Notes: generated by a model not told the origin, from the sequence alone. A stretch of DNA of 64,000 nt from Okapia johnstoni (GCA_024291935.2 CM044315.1:80272385-80336384); one strand, 5' to 3'. Positions 33,060-44,704 are shown, numbered from the stretch's first letter. Numbers and translations: made by a program.

Positions 33060-34600
33060 ACAATATCTGAGGCTGACAGCTTTCCCAGGATGTCTGGACT
33101 AAGCCTGTGTACCTTTCTTTCAGTACTGTCTCTCACCTTGTTTTCTCCCTCACTTCCACAGAAGGACAATGCCCTTATTTTTATTTCCCAGTCCCTTGTG
33201 AAAGGGGGAACCTCTCTGATTGCTGGACTTGCCATTGAAAACATCAGTTCATCCAAGGTGGCAAAGACCCTTTGGTTAACCCTATAAGAGATTTTACTGG
33301 GGTTCCAAATGCTGTTGTTTGTCCAAATTGTTTCCGGGGCCCATTTCATAAAGTCAGTGTGCTAAACCTGCCTAAACTTACTCCCTGCTTCAATTTGACT
33401 CAACCCTGGGATGGAAAAACAAGATCTTCTAAACATTTGTACGAAAGGTTCTATGAAGTTGCTAGTGTAAGTCACATCATTTATAAATTTGCTGACACAT
33501 CTCTATGTCTAAGTATCCTCTTGGTGTGTAACAACCTTATGTGTGAGCCTTGGTTAAGTAATGCTAATGCCCCTATTTCAGTGAATAACCCCATAGATGC
33601 TATTGTTTATGTGGGAGTCCCAATGGCACCCCACTCCAGTTCTCTTGCCTGGAAAACCCCATGGACGGAGGAGCCTGGTAGGCTGCAGTCCATGGGGTCG
33701 CTAAGAGTCGGACATGACTGAGCGACTTAACTTTCACTTTTCACTTTCATGCATTGGAGAAGGAAATGGCAACCCACTCCAGTATTCTTGCCTCAAGAAT
33801 CCCAGGGACAGCGGAGCCTGGTGGGCTGCCGTCTGTGGGATCGCACAGAGTCGTACACGACTGAAGTGACTTAGCAGTAGCAGTATCATATCTTCTGGTT
33901 ATACCTTCATATATGGAAGTTTGTGGAATACCTTTAAGCTTGAGCGATTCATTGTCTTGATAGCTGGAGAATATGACGATTGTGTACCCTTGCTATATTC
34001 ACTATCTTGTTGTCCCTACATAACCAAACAGAAGCCTCTCATTGGTCCATCCTACTAAGCCTTTACAACAACCTTAAGGAAGAACTTCCAGGAAGCTTGC
34101 AAGATTCTGGTTTTGTCTATGTAGGGAGAGTTTTCTTCCTATGATTGGAGTGACAATGAACAAATAATCAGGAATCTCTCCCTGACATTAGGAGTTAGCT
34201 GACTCCATAGCCAACACAGTTTCAGCTCAGCAATGTTCACCTAACTCATTGGCCAAGGTGATTTTCGATCACCACATAGCCTTTGATTCCTTACTTGCTG
34301 AACAAGGCGGTATCCGCACAATAGCCAACACCTCTTATTAAATGTGGGGACATGCCTCTGGGGAAGCAGAGGCCCAATTACACAAAATTAAAGATCAAGC
34401 ATATTAGTTATAGCACATTTCACCCAACAACCCACTGTCTTCTGATTTATTCAACTGGCTACCTTTGGGTCTGAGCTCCTGGTTTAGAACCATCTTGAAA
34501 ACTGGATTTATAATGCTGTTTATAATTCTGTTTTGTATATTTGCTAAGTTTTACCTCTATTACTTATCAAACCTTTAAAAAAAATGACATGCCTAATATG
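33060..34600 (+). pseudogene. ERV env remnant
   Basis: Follows and overlaps the pol end. A hydrophobic stretch near 33090-33160 could be the Env signal peptide. SU-like sequence runs to about 33611, where a Bov-A2 interrupts it. TM-like sequence follows: a conserved LAEQGG core at about 34294-34311 and a WLPLGLSSW-type segment with a hydrophobic membrane anchor at about 34450-34560. The expected three cysteines just after the core are all lost: the first reads Arg, the second Tyr and the third is a stop. Many other stops and shifts make it non-functional. Confidence 0.75.
33612..33884 (+). mobile_element. Bov-A2 dimeric SINE in env
   Basis: Two monomers separated by the 'cactttcacttttcac' linker, ending in a degenerate AGC-like tract. 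It lengthens the frame 33272-33721 artificially. No clear target duplication seen. Confidence 0.95.
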
Positions 34601-34834
34601 ATGATGCTAGCCCAGGGTCTCAAGATAATTTACAATACTTACAATCTTGACTAAATATGGACTTATAACGAGAAATTCCTGAGAGTTACCCAAATGTGGC
34701 CTCCTGAGGTTTCCAATTTGTGTACCTTCTCTCTGACATGAAATATGACAACCAGGGAAGGTCTGAGGGATAAATTACTGCGTGTGGAAATCCTGACTCT
34801 TGATCAGCAATGCTTTTAAGGAAAGAGCTTAAGC

Positions 34835-34846
34835 AAAAGGTGGAAA
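34835..34846 (+). promoter_or_regulatory. ERV polypurine tract
   Basis: aaaaggtggaaa immediately precedes the TG of the 3' LTR, the expected site for plus-strand priming. One T interrupts the purine run. Confidence 0.75.
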
Positions 34847-35293
34847 TGTGGAATTAAAGAAATCTCAGCTAAAACTGGAGTCAGGACAGGCCTGTAGGAG
34901 GAGCTCTCACATCCTACCATGTACCCTCAATGATTTCAAGCAGTAAAAGATGTGCCAGATCTCCAACAGAGAGCTGTCTCTACTTTACTATCCAGAAACA
35001 GTAGAAAATGTCACTCCAGGACAGTCCAGCCAATCAGTGACTGTAGCAGTCCAACCAATCAGAAGCCTCTACACTCTGGCTTCCCAGCTTCCTCCAATGG
35101 ACTCTCTGTTTATCACAGCCCCTCCCAAATCCCCTTCTTTTCCCTATAAAAACAAGTCCCCCTTCCTCTTTCTCTGGATTTGCCTATGGTTTACCATAGC
35201 TTACATTTCCCAAGTTGCAAAGTTCTCCACTATTCCCATGTAAACTCACTTTTGCTAGCAAAATAACTGGCTATTATATTGTTAAAGTTGACA
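34847..35293 (+). repeat. ERV 3' LTR
   Basis: 447 bp, TG...CA ends. U3 has two CCAAT-type boxes (about 35027-35035 and 35054-35062) and a TATA box at 35145-35152. It pairs with the split 5' LTR. The AATAAA-like signal seen in the 5' copy is changed here. Followed by ggat, the right target duplication. Confidence 0.93.
35145..35152 (+). promoter_or_regulatory. TATA box of ERV 3' LTR
   Basis: tataaaaa, about 80-120 bases downstream of two CCAAT-type boxes, as expected for a retroviral U3 promoter. Activity is unknown. Confidence 0.65.
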
Positions 35294-35705
35294 GGATAAA
35301 TAAAATGTGGTATATCCATAATGGAATATTATTTCATCATAAAAAAGAATGAAGTATTGATACATGCTTCAACATGGATGAATCTTGAATGTAAAGTGAA
35401 AGAAGCCAGTTACAAAAGGTAACACAATATATGATTCCATTTATATAAAATGTCCAGGACAGGCAAATCTACAGTGATAAGAAGTAGATTTGTGGCTGCC
35501 TAGGCCTAGAAGTGGTTAGGGGGAAATGGAGCCTAAATGCAAATGGGTACAGGCTTTCTGGTGTAATGAAAATATTCTAAAATTAATTGTGATATTTGTA
35601 CATTCTATGAATATACTTAAAACCACTGAATTTTGTACTTTCAGTGGGAGAATTATGTGGTATATAAATTATATTTTAAGAAAGTTGTTACCTTAAAAAA
35701 TAAAA
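35294..35705 (+). repeat. Old L1 3' part, sense, right of ERV
   Basis: Resumes the L1 cut at 24565: 'tggaatattatttcatca', 'acatggatgaatcttgaa', 'gtggctgcctaggcctag', ending at an L1-type 3' terminus. Orientation matches the left half. Confidence 0.9.
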
Positions 35706-35946
35706 GTGGAAGGCAGAACACCTCATCTTTAGGGAAACACAGACCCCTGTGATCATGGAGGCTGACTGTGGGCAAATTTCCTTTGCTTGCCACTTATAAA
35801 ACGGAGGGAAATTTACTGTTTGGATTTTTTTAAATGAAAGCAAGGGGGAAAAAAAAAAACTACACCATTAGAGGGCTAAGAAATCAGTGAAAGTAATATT
35901 TAAAGCAGAAAATGAAAAGGAATTGGTTAAAAAAACAAAAGCCCCT

Positions 35947-36218
35947 GGGACTTCTCTGGTGGTCCAGTAGTTGAGAATCTGCCTTCCAATGCAGAAGACA
36001 CAGCTTCCATCCCTGGCTTTCATCCCTGGTCAGGGAACCAAGATCCCACATGCCGTGGGGCAGCTAAGCCCCCATGATGCAACTACTGAACCTGTGAGCT
36101 CTACAGCCCGTGAGCTGCAACTAGAGAAGCCTGTGTGCCACAACTGGAGAAATGCCATGCATTGCAACGAAGACCCCACATGCCACAACGAACACCCAGT
36201 GCAGCCAAATATATACAT
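35947..36218 (+). mobile_element. CHR-type (tRNA-Glu) SINE, sense
   Basis: Begins 'gggacttctctggtggtcc', has a duplicated 'catccctggtcaggga' segment, then the long CHR body ('ctgcaactagagaagcctg') and ends 'gcagccaaatatat'. No clear target duplication. Confidence 0.92.
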
Positions 36219-36995
36219 CCATATATACCTCTTCTGGTTTCTGTCTTTAGTATTCTGAGTCTTTTACTCAGTAACTTTAATTTTTTTATTTTTTAACTTT
36301 AGGGCTGCACAAGAAGGGAGTTTTCCCTAATTATTGGCTTGGAATTCTCCTCTACCTATACTTCCCAGTTCCCTCAAGCAGATGTTGCAAACTGGAGGTT
36401 CGAATTTGTGTTACATTTAGCCCACAGAGTGCATGAAAAGTTTTAAATTTATTAACATTCATAAGACATGAGATTTCACATAAAAATTATTTGCGGCTTC
36501 TGTTGAATAATAGGCAAATTCTGGCAATAGAGAAGGGTGCTTCTTCATTCAGCAAGGTAACAAATTATCTTTATAAAGTGGTGTCCAAAGCACTCAAGGA
36601 ATAAGTTAGCTGGTTCTCACTCTAAAATTAGGGAAGAGAATATAAAAGAATCAGGCAGACAGGGCTGAACATAATCAGAAGCAGAGGATGGAGATACAGG
36701 AGAAAACATCTTTAGAGCTACACTGTGAGGGAACATCTCAAAGTGGGATAGTCTTCCTACCTTCCCTCTCACAGTATTTCTAACTACAGGTTCTTAGAAG
36801 TCTGTATTTTTGCATATCCATAGGATGCTAGGTTCCTCCTCTCTCAAAGAGATGAGTAATTTATTGCTCCTCACAGAGCTTATCTCATACTTATCCTTCA
36901 CTGCTCTCGTCTTTTCTCTGCTCCTATCCTAAGAAATCCAGTTTTTGATAAGTAATGCAAAGGTCCTGAATCTGCCAGAGAGAGAAGCCCATGTA
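36219..36995. other. Unassigned sequence
   Basis: No gene. A piece at about 36390-36540 resembles decayed DNA-transposon sequence but cannot be named. Confidence 0.4.
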
Positions 36996-37217
36996 TGAGT
37001 GTTCACTTGTATCTGACTCTTCCCGACCCCATGGACTGTAGCTCACCAGGCTCCTCTGTCTATGGAATTTTCCAGGCAAGAATACTGGAGTGGGTTGCCA
37101 TTTCCTACTCCAGGGGATCTTCCCAACCCAGGGATCGAACCTGCGAATCTTGCATCTCCTGCACTGGCACAGATCTGGCAGTCAGATTCTTTACCACTGT
37201 GCCACCTAGGAAGCCAG
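36996..37217 (-). mobile_element. Bov-tA SINE, antisense
   Basis: Full reversed Bov-tA, with a small internal duplication in its head ('ctggcacagatctggcag'). Followed directly by a CA-rich repeat. Confidence 0.94.
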
Positions 37218-37227
37218 CTGATACAAC

Positions 37228-37290
37228 ACCTGCACACATACACACACATAAACACACACACACACACAAACATACACACACATATATATA
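37228..37290 (+). repeat. (CA)n microsatellite, imperfect
   Basis: Runs of ca units interrupted by ata and aac, then a short tata run. A short antisense-side frame through it is incidental. Confidence 0.95.
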
Positions 37291-37836
37291 GCAGGTGAAG
37301 CTGTCTGGAAATGTTCACTGCAAAACTCTCCACAAGGGAATGGGATAGAAAACAGCTTTCGTTTTTATTAAAATACATTATAGGCTATACAGTCCTATTT
37401 GATCAGAGAAATAAGAATAAAAATAACAACAACAACAAACACAACTTTGAATCGCCACCACTATTAACCTTGTTTTATATGATAAGAATTATAAGAATAA
37501 CAAGAATTCAATATTATCATACATAGAGATATTAAAATTGACCTAATTGTTCCCCAAATGTGCTTTAGGACTTTTCTCCCTTCTATCTGGGTTCCAGTCA
37601 AAGTCTGCCCTTGGCATTGGCTATTTTATCTCTTCAGCTTCTTAACCCACCTCCTCCGTCTTTGTTTACTTTTTTCTGTAAATGTAATTGACTTTTTTTT
37701 GGCTTACAGCATGTCCTACGTATTGTTTTTGTCTGATATTTCCTCACAATTAGACTGACTAAACATTTTTGGCATAAACACCCTGAAAGTGATGTGTGTT
37801 TCTTACTGCATCACATTAGAAGGCATATAATGTCAG
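37291..37836. other. Unassigned sequence
   Basis: AT-rich start with an aac-rich tract near 37424-37440. No gene recognised. Confidence 0.5.
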
Positions 37837-37850
37837 ACTATCACATTGGT

Positions 37851-38055
37851 GGTTCAGTCACTAAGTCGTGTCCAACTCTTGCGACCCCATGGACTGTAGC
37901 CTGCCAGGCTCCTCTGCCCATGGGATTCTCCAGGTAAGAATACTGGAGTGGGTAGCCATTTCCTTCTCCAGGGGATCTTCCCAACCCAGGAATTGAACCC
38001 GGGTCTCCTGCATTGCAGGCAGATTCTTTACCAACTGAACTATGAGGGAAGTCTC
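37851..38055 (-). mobile_element. Bov-tA SINE, antisense
   Basis: Full reversed Bov-tA. Perfect 14-bp duplication actatcacattggt at 37837-37850 and 38056-38069. Confidence 0.97.
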
Positions 38056-38259
38056 ACTATCACATTGGTATGTTAAATTTGATCATTTGGTTAAAGTGTT
38101 GACCCTCAGAATGTTTCCTTCCTTTGTTACTAAGTTAATTATTAAGTAATTAATATGAGAATTAATAAGTCAGTTTTCTTAAGTGTGTAACGGTACTATG
38201 ACTATGTAATAGAATGTCCTTATTTTTAGCAGGTGGAAGCTGAGGTATTTAAGAGAAAG

Positions 38260-39490
38260 TATCAAAAACTCTGCAACTTACTTTTGAATAAAGAAATACT
38301 ATGAATAACTCTATGACCATAAATTTGATAATCTAGATGAGATGGACTAATTCCTTGAAGACACAAACTAGCAAAACTCAGACAGAAAGAAATTGACAAT
38401 TGGAATAGGCCATTACATACTAAATAAACTTAATCAATAATCAGTACCTTCCAAAACAGAAATCACCAGGCCCAGATGGGTTCAGGGTAAATTTTACCAA
38501 ATTTTAAGAAAGAAATTAAATCAATCCCCCATCATCTCTTTCAGAAGACAGAAGCAGAAGAAATACTTCTTAACTCACTCTTTGAGGCCAGCATTATCAT
38601 AATACCAAAACCAGATGAAAACATTACAAGAAAAGGAAACTACAGGCCAATATCTCTCAAGAACATAGATGCAGAAATCCTCAGTAAAATATTAGCAAAT
38701 ATAAAGAATTATACACCATGATTGTGGGATTAATCTCAAGTATGCAAGGCTGATTCAACATTCAAAATCAGTTAATGTAACACACCACATCAACAGGCTA
38801 AAGAAGAAAAATCACATGATCATATCGGTAGATGCAGAAAAGGTATTTGACAAAATCCAACACCAAGTCATGATAAAAGCTTTCAGTAAACTAGGATTAG
38901 AAGGAAATTACCTCAACTTGATAAAGTATATCTATAAAGACTCACAGCTAACAACATACTTAATGGTGAGAAAATAGAAGCTTTTCCACTAATGATGCCA
39001 GGTTGACCCACCTGACCACTCCTTTTCAACATTGTACTAGAAGTCTTAGCAAGTACAATAAAACAAGGGAAGGAAATAAAAGCTATACAGATAGGAAAGG
39101 AAGAAATAAAACTGTCTTTGTTCACACATGACACAACTGTCTATGTAGAAAATCCAAAAAAATTATTAAAAAACTAACTGGAAGAGTAAAGATCTGATTA
39201 AGGCAGATGAGGATATAAGCAATTATAAAAAGGTTGTCAGATACAAGCTGAATGTACAAAAGTCAATCACTTTCCTATAAGCCAGCAATGAACAACTGGA
39301 AATTGAAATTAAAAACACGATACCATTTACAGCAGCATCCCCAAAATAAAATACTTTGCTATGAGTCTAACAAAATATGTAAGTTCTATATGAGGAAACA
39401 AACAAAACCCTGATAAATGAACTCAAAGAAGAACTAAATAAATGGAAATATATTCCATATTCCCAGACTTTTAAAATTGGGATTGTGTGA
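38260..39490 (+). repeat. Old L1 ORF2 (reverse transcriptase region), sense
   Basis: RT-region order is clear: 'caccaggcccagatgggtt', 'ggaaactacaggccaata', 'acacaccacatcaacaggc', 'gatgcagaaaaggtatttg'. The catalytic box near 39120-39132 reads FTHD in place of FADD. Stops are frequent. Confidence 0.88.
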
Positions 39491-39600
39491 TGGATAAATC
39501 ATATTTTTTACTCTACTTGTTTATTGAAGGTGTTTAAATGAGCATGTATTCATATTTAACATGTATGAATAACTGAATTACATAATGCCTTGTGACCTTA

Positions 39601-39675
39601 CGTGCATGCTTGCGTGCTAAGTTGCTTCAGTCATGTCCAACTTTGTGACCCTATGGACTGTAGCTCTCCAGGCTA
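39601..39675 (-). mobile_element. Bov-tA fragment, antisense
   Basis: Only the 3' part of the SINE body ('agttgcttcagtcatgtcc', 'ggactgtagctctccagg'). The head is missing. Confidence 0.8.
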
Positions 39676-40016
39676 ATTTCAGACTATTAATGCTATAACA
39701 TTTAAATTACACAATTAGAAACTTTAAAAAATATATGGTATCTATACACCAATGTGATTAGGTGTGTACAACAAAGAAAAAAAGCTAGGGAAAAGTTCAG
39801 GGGAAGACAAAACAAAAATTACCTCAGATTGCCTCTGAATGACAAAATTGTAAATATTTATTCTATAATGAGCCTTATTTTATAATGATGCATACACACA
39901 AAATTTTATTAAAAACTATAATTTCTGAGTTCTGGTTCAATTTTTAGATCACCGAATCAAAAGTGTTTTCCCCAAAAGATATCGCCCAACAGTCTCATTT
40001 ATTTAAATATAAATAC
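39676..40016. other. Unassigned AT-rich sequence
   Basis: No repeat or gene recognised. Confidence 0.5.
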
Positions 40017-40374
40017 TTTCGAACTGGGGTGCTGGAGAAGACTTCAGAGTCCCTTGAACTGCAAGATCAAACCAGTCAATCCTAAAGGAAATCAACCCTG
40101 AATATTCATTGGAAGGACTGATGCTGAAACTGAAGCTCCAATACTTTGGTCACCTGATGCGAAGAGCCAACTCATTGGAAAAGATCCTGATGCTGGGAAA
40201 AATAGACGGCAAGAAGAGAAGGGGGCGACAGAGGATGAGATGGATGGCATCACTAACTCAATGGACGTGACTTTGAGCAAACTCTGGGAGATAGTGAAGG
40301 ACAGGGAAGTTTGGCATGCTGCAGTTCATGGGGTCGCAAAGAGAAGGACACATCTTAGCAACTGAACAACAACA
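40017..40374 (+). mobile_element. BovB LINE 3' end, sense
   Basis: Short BovB tail from 'tcgaactggggtgctggag' to 'caactgaacaacaac', with several small deletions. Old relative to the copy at 45941. Confidence 0.92.
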
Positions 40375-41599
40375 ATAATTTCTAAGAATCAATTTTATAG
40401 TAGATGGAAAAGAGACTCCTAATTCATGTTAATTCTAAACCAACCTGTTTACTGCAGACAGACTCAAGACTTACTATATGCACTGAAATACATTCACAAT
40501 TTTTATGTGTATGTAAATAAGTGAACATGTTATTGTCCAAAGGAAAAGAGCCAGGAAAAAGTGGAAAGTGGAAATGTCAGAGAGAGGAATATAACTGAAG
40601 GTGAGAAACAGCTGATAAGGGACAAAAGAATTCCACTGGACTTGGCAACTGGAAATAACTGGAAGACTGCAGATATGATTAAGGCAGATAAGGATGTAGA
40701 GCACTGAAACAGTATAGATGATAATGTTTTCACTCTGGCAGATGAGGCTGCAAAGATGGTTGGAGATCAAAACAGAAGGCCTTTGTATACCATGCAAGGA
40801 AGCTTTGGACACTTTCTGCTAGAGTTCTGGGCTCAGAGATTCCTTCCAGCTTGGAGATCGAACTTGTTTAAGCATCCCAGGCACTTGGCAAATTGTCTGG
40901 CATGCAGAAGGAATTCTGAAGTGTTTGCTAAATTGAAATAATTTCTTCTTCTAAGCAATGAGAAGCCAGGCAACATTTCATCAGACACTTTGTTTTTTGT
41001 ATTAACAGTCAATCGATAAACTGTCCCAGTAATTTTCCTCTCTTGTGTCACTTACAGGACGGCTTTTTCTCTAATAAATGTGGTCTTTGAACAGGATGTT
41101 CCCTTTCACTATGTTTTTGTCTATCTCATAAGTCATAATAGGGTCGTACCTCACTCCTTGTGTCAATACTTTAAAAATCTGCTCTGTTTGTGTTGGTTAT
41201 TCCTTACATACAGCTGTACACTTGAGGCAGAGATCTCTCTCTTCCCCTCCAGCTCTCCCCCATTCACCCCACCCTGCCCCCCTCTGTCATATCTTACACA
41301 GACTCTGTCTAGAGATGTTCTGTGTGATTACCCAAACCATGCTTCTAGGACCCCAACATATTCCCATGTAAAAAAAATCTTTTTATTATGTGCTTTCAAG
41401 TCATAGTTTGTGTGCCCCCGGGAGTGAAAGATTAAAATCTTGGTCCCATATTGACACTGAGCTAATCAGTATAGTTTTACATTCACTTCTCACTAGTTCA
41501 CTTAGCTTGAACTAGTATTTAACAAGGGAGATAAATTTATGCAAATATATGTCCTTTTTCTCATGTAGCTTCCCTATCATCAATTGCATGAGTTTTCAA
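40375..41599. other. Unassigned sequence
   Basis: About 1.2 kb without a recognised gene or repeat. A segment at 40657-40700 is a near-copy of one at 39176-39219 (see findings). Confidence 0.5.
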
Positions 41600-41695
41600 G
41601 ACAGTGAAGAGAAGGTATGAATTAAATAGCTAAATATGTGAAAGCATCTAGTCCAGAACTTTCAGAGAATAAGTACTGAATAAATATTAGACCCC
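41600..41695 (+). repeat. MIR 3' end, sense
   Basis: 'gaattaaatagctaaatat', 'gtgaaagcatctagtccag' and 'agtactgaataaatatta' fit the MIR 3' half. Confidence 0.6.
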
Positions 41696-41732
41696 TTTCC
41701 TTTGCTTCAACTTCTTCCTATTTCCCCATTTC

Positions 41733-42234
41733 TGTAACAGAGAAGAACAAACTGACTCCACATTGGACCTATTCCTTTAGCACTAACCCTGTGCTTAGAC
41801 ACGCTGGCTCTGCACCTTTTCCAAAAGAAGGTTGCCTATAGCCTGAAATCCACAGGATTGATAGCCCATTCTCAAGGCTCTGACTTTAAAGGTATAACAC
41901 TTTCCCATTCATACAGAGATAAAAAGTTGCAGAACAGAGACTAACATTTGTCATGTTGGAGGTTTATAGGAACATTGTGACCAGACCTGCCTGTACAGCT
42001 GCAGGAAAAAAGGATTCCTACACCAAGAAGTCCGCAATAACTAGCCAAGCCCCTTTCCCTTTTAGTATAAAATTCTAACTCAGGTAAGATGGTTCCTTGA
42101 GACGCCAGTCTGCCATCTTCTCTGTCTGCTAACTTTTCAAGTAAAGTCACTATTCCTTGCCCCACAACTCATCTCTTGATTTATTGGCCTATCCTGTGGT
42201 GAGCAGCATGAGCTTGGACTTGGTAGCATTAACA
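41733..42234 (+). repeat. Solitary LTR candidate
   Basis: About 500 bp beginning tgtaacag and ending taaca. It has a TATA-like box (tataaaa at about 42066) and an 'aagtaaag' near 42139 as a possible decayed polyadenylation signal. It resembles a bovine ERV LTR by its 'cagtctgccatcttct' and 'agcatgagcttggacttgg' segments. No internal sequence and no clear target duplication. Confidence 0.65.
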
Positions 42235-42284
42235 GGTAATCTATCTGTATATATACATATATATATATCTTTTAAAAGATGTTT

Positions 42285-42370
42285 AAAAATTAGTTTTATT
42301 GTGGTATGATTACATAACATTAATTGCACCCATTTTAAAACGTTCAGTTTGAAGAGTTTTGACCAATGAA
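42285..42370 (-). repeat. Old L1 3' UTR fragment, antisense
   Basis: 'ttttattgtggtatgatta' and 'gtttgaagagttttgacc' match the antisense L1 3' UTR pattern also present at 54110. Confidence 0.55.
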
Positions 42371-42376
42371 TTTTTG

Positions 42377-42452
42377 TCAGTTGCTAAGTCATGTCTTACT
42401 TTGCGACCCCATGAACTTAGCACACCAGGCTCCTCTATCCAACACTATCTAC
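42377..42452 (-). mobile_element. Bov-tA/BovB tail fragment, antisense
   Basis: 'cagttgctaagtcatgtc' and 'tttgcgaccccatgaact' mark the part shared by BovB and Bov-tA. Too short to decide which. Confidence 0.75.
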
Positions 42453-42559
42453 CAGGTAATATATTTAATCAACAAAGTAAATAAATACATGCATCTAAGT
42501 CAGACAAGGCTTCCTAAGTTTCTTTCAAACCTATGCCCTCACCCCATCCTATTACTTCT

Positions 42560-43990
42560 TCAGAATAGATTTTCACCATTTTTTTTCCTTGCCTCACTGC
42601 ACTGCCATCCAGCTCAATATTGATAGAGTTATGTTTGGTCCTTGTCTTGTTTCTGCTCTTGAAAAGAAAACCTTCAAAATTTCACTATTAAATAATACGT
42701 TTTATGTGGAGCTTTTATGGATAGATACCCTTTTTCGGGTTAAAGTTCTCTACTAGTCCTACTCTGCTAAGCAGTCTTAGCCTTAGTGAATGTTGGATTT
42801 TATTGATTTTTTCTGTATCTACTGAAATAATACAATTTTTATTTTTAATCTATTTAAATCTATTTAAGTTATTAATGTGGTTAATCACATTGATGAATTT
42901 CTGTAATGTTAAATCAGCCATGTATATTCTTAAGATAAGCCCAACTTGATTATGATGTATTTTCTTTTTTATATATTGTGGGATTTGCTAACCACCACAA
43001 TATTGTCAAGTAATTATCTTTCAATTAAAATTAATTAATTAATTAAAAATTTTTTCTTCAAGAATTTTACATCCTTATTTTTAAGTGGCTTGATCTGTAA
43101 TTTTCCTGTCTTGTCTTTGTTGGGTTTTCTTCATGGAAAGACTTTTGGTTATTATTAAATAATTAACAATAAACCAATTATTTTTTTATCTCATTGGTTT
43201 ATGTTTATAGGATTTTAAGGTTTTCATTACTTCTTGAGTTAGTTTTGGTCAGCTATATTACTTTAGAATTGATTTTCATAAAATTCTCAAAACTTTCGAT
43301 ATAAAATTGCTCACAATATCCTCTTTTTGTCTTTTGAATGTCTGTAGCTTCTTCATTGTTGTCCTGGCCATTCCTATTCCTGATGTTGCTCATTTGGCAC
43401 TGGTGCTTACACACACACACACACACACTCACACAATCCTCTGCTCCTCCATGATCAGTCTTGCCAGAGGTTTGTCAATTTTTTAATCTTTTGAAAGAAC
43501 AAATTTGGGCTTTGTTAATACTTTATGCTGTAAAATTTTTCTACATCAAACTCTTATTATTTTGTTTTCCTATTTTGGGTCTAATTTGCTATATGATATG
43601 TTTTCTAACCTCTTAAAATAAATGTTGAGATTTTTCAGTCTTTGATGCTTTTTTTCTAATATATGCCTTTAGGGCTACAAATTTCTCTCAAAGCTTGATT
43701 TTAATAGCATTATACGAGTTATAACATGTAGTGTTTTCCATACCATTCAGTTCAAACTATTTTCCAATTTTCATTATGACTGTTTTTCTTTGATCCAATG
43801 ACTGTAAGTTCCTTTTTAATTTCCAAACATAAAAGGATCTTCTAGTTATATTTCTTTTATTGATTTCTAATTTAGTTTCCTATGGCCAGAGAATTTGTTC
43901 TGTACGTTATCAACCCTTGCTGACTTGTTGGAACTTGTTTCATGTGTGGTCTGTGGCTTCTTCATTTATCTGATAAGGTCTAACTGTTTT
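42560..43990 (-). repeat. Old L1 ORF2, antisense, with (CA)n
   Basis: Antisense L1 running from the RT region ('aatgtggttaatcacattg') back into the linker before it ('ctcaaagcttgattttaat', 'tctaatttagtttcctatg'). A CA microsatellite lies at 43409-43429. Also contains an imperfect taat/attaa run near 43027. Confidence 0.8.
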
Positions 43991-44059
43991 AATGTGACCT
44001 GAATCACTGTCTACCCACTGAGTATAATCCCAATTATATCCTACAAACTAGCCGTATGA

Positions 44060-44620
44060 GACTTCCCACAGTTTTCCAAACATGCCATGCCCTTTCATAC
44101 TTTGAGCCTTTGCCCGTAATCTTCCCGCTGCTATAAGTCTCCACTGCTATTCTCTGTGCTTCCTATTCTATTCAGCTCAGGTTTCCCCTCCACGGTGCAG
44201 ACTCTCCCGGCCTTCCCCTCAAACCTGAACCTCTCCACTTGGTGAAGGGCTGTGGTAGTTGATATTCCTACCTCCCATCTTTCTGTCTCCATCTATCCTC
44301 CATACTGCTGCCAAGTTATCTTCCTAAAATGCAAATCCCACCACATTTCTCTCCTGCTTAAAATCCTTGCATCAGCGGCTTCCCTGAAACAGAATCCAAA
44401 CTTAGCATGCCTTACAAGACTCTCCCTTAGCCCTTCTTCAGGTTCTTTCCCTTTACTCAAGCTAGTCTCGCTGCCTAAAATGCACTTCTCACCTTATTCA
44501 TCTTTCAAGCCCAGGCTTGAGAGTCACTTCCTCTATGAAGGCTTTCCTGCACCCATCCCCCTAACACTGTACTTCTGTGTCCAATTAACCACTCCCTGTC
44601 TAACGGTAATAATCAAGGGG
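44060..44620 (+). repeat. L2-type element, sense
   Basis: 'tgccatgccctttcatac', 'cggcttccctgaaacaga', 'ctatgaaggctttcctgca', in the order seen at 13400-14225. The frame 44252-44656 lies within it and shows no domain. Confidence 0.6.
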
Positions 44621-44704
44621 ACCGGTAGGGGCAGGAGAATTTCCCTGAACTTTTAATTATGATATTGATTTTATTTTTAAATATCAATTAAAAGAGATTG
44701 AGAT

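Larger units (their letters stand above)
24566..35293 (+). mobile_element. Class I endogenous retrovirus (gammaretrovirus-like), degraded provirus
   Basis: Two related LTRs of about 450 bp flank an internal region. Both start TGTGGAATTAAAG and end GTTGACA. Other marks are a primer-binding-site candidate after the 5' LTR, an integrase C-terminal remnant, env remnants and a purine tract before the 3' LTR. The flanks show a 4-bp duplication (gaat at 24562-24565, ggat at 35294-35297, one difference), the size usual for gammaretroviruses. The L1 sequence reads continuously once the provirus is removed. Later insertions inside it are two Bov-tA, a composite Bov-tA, two BovB and one Bov-A2. gag, protease and RT are not recognisable. 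The copy is dead. Confidence 0.9.

Noticed and set aside
33272..33721. 149-residue frame as a possible intact env piece
   Set aside because: Its last part is Bov-A2 sequence and the env-like part is broken on both sides.
35947..36020. tRNA-like B-box motifs in SINE heads as tRNA genes
   Set aside because: They belong to CHR and Bov-tA SINEs; no full cloverleaf with matched acceptor stem can be formed.
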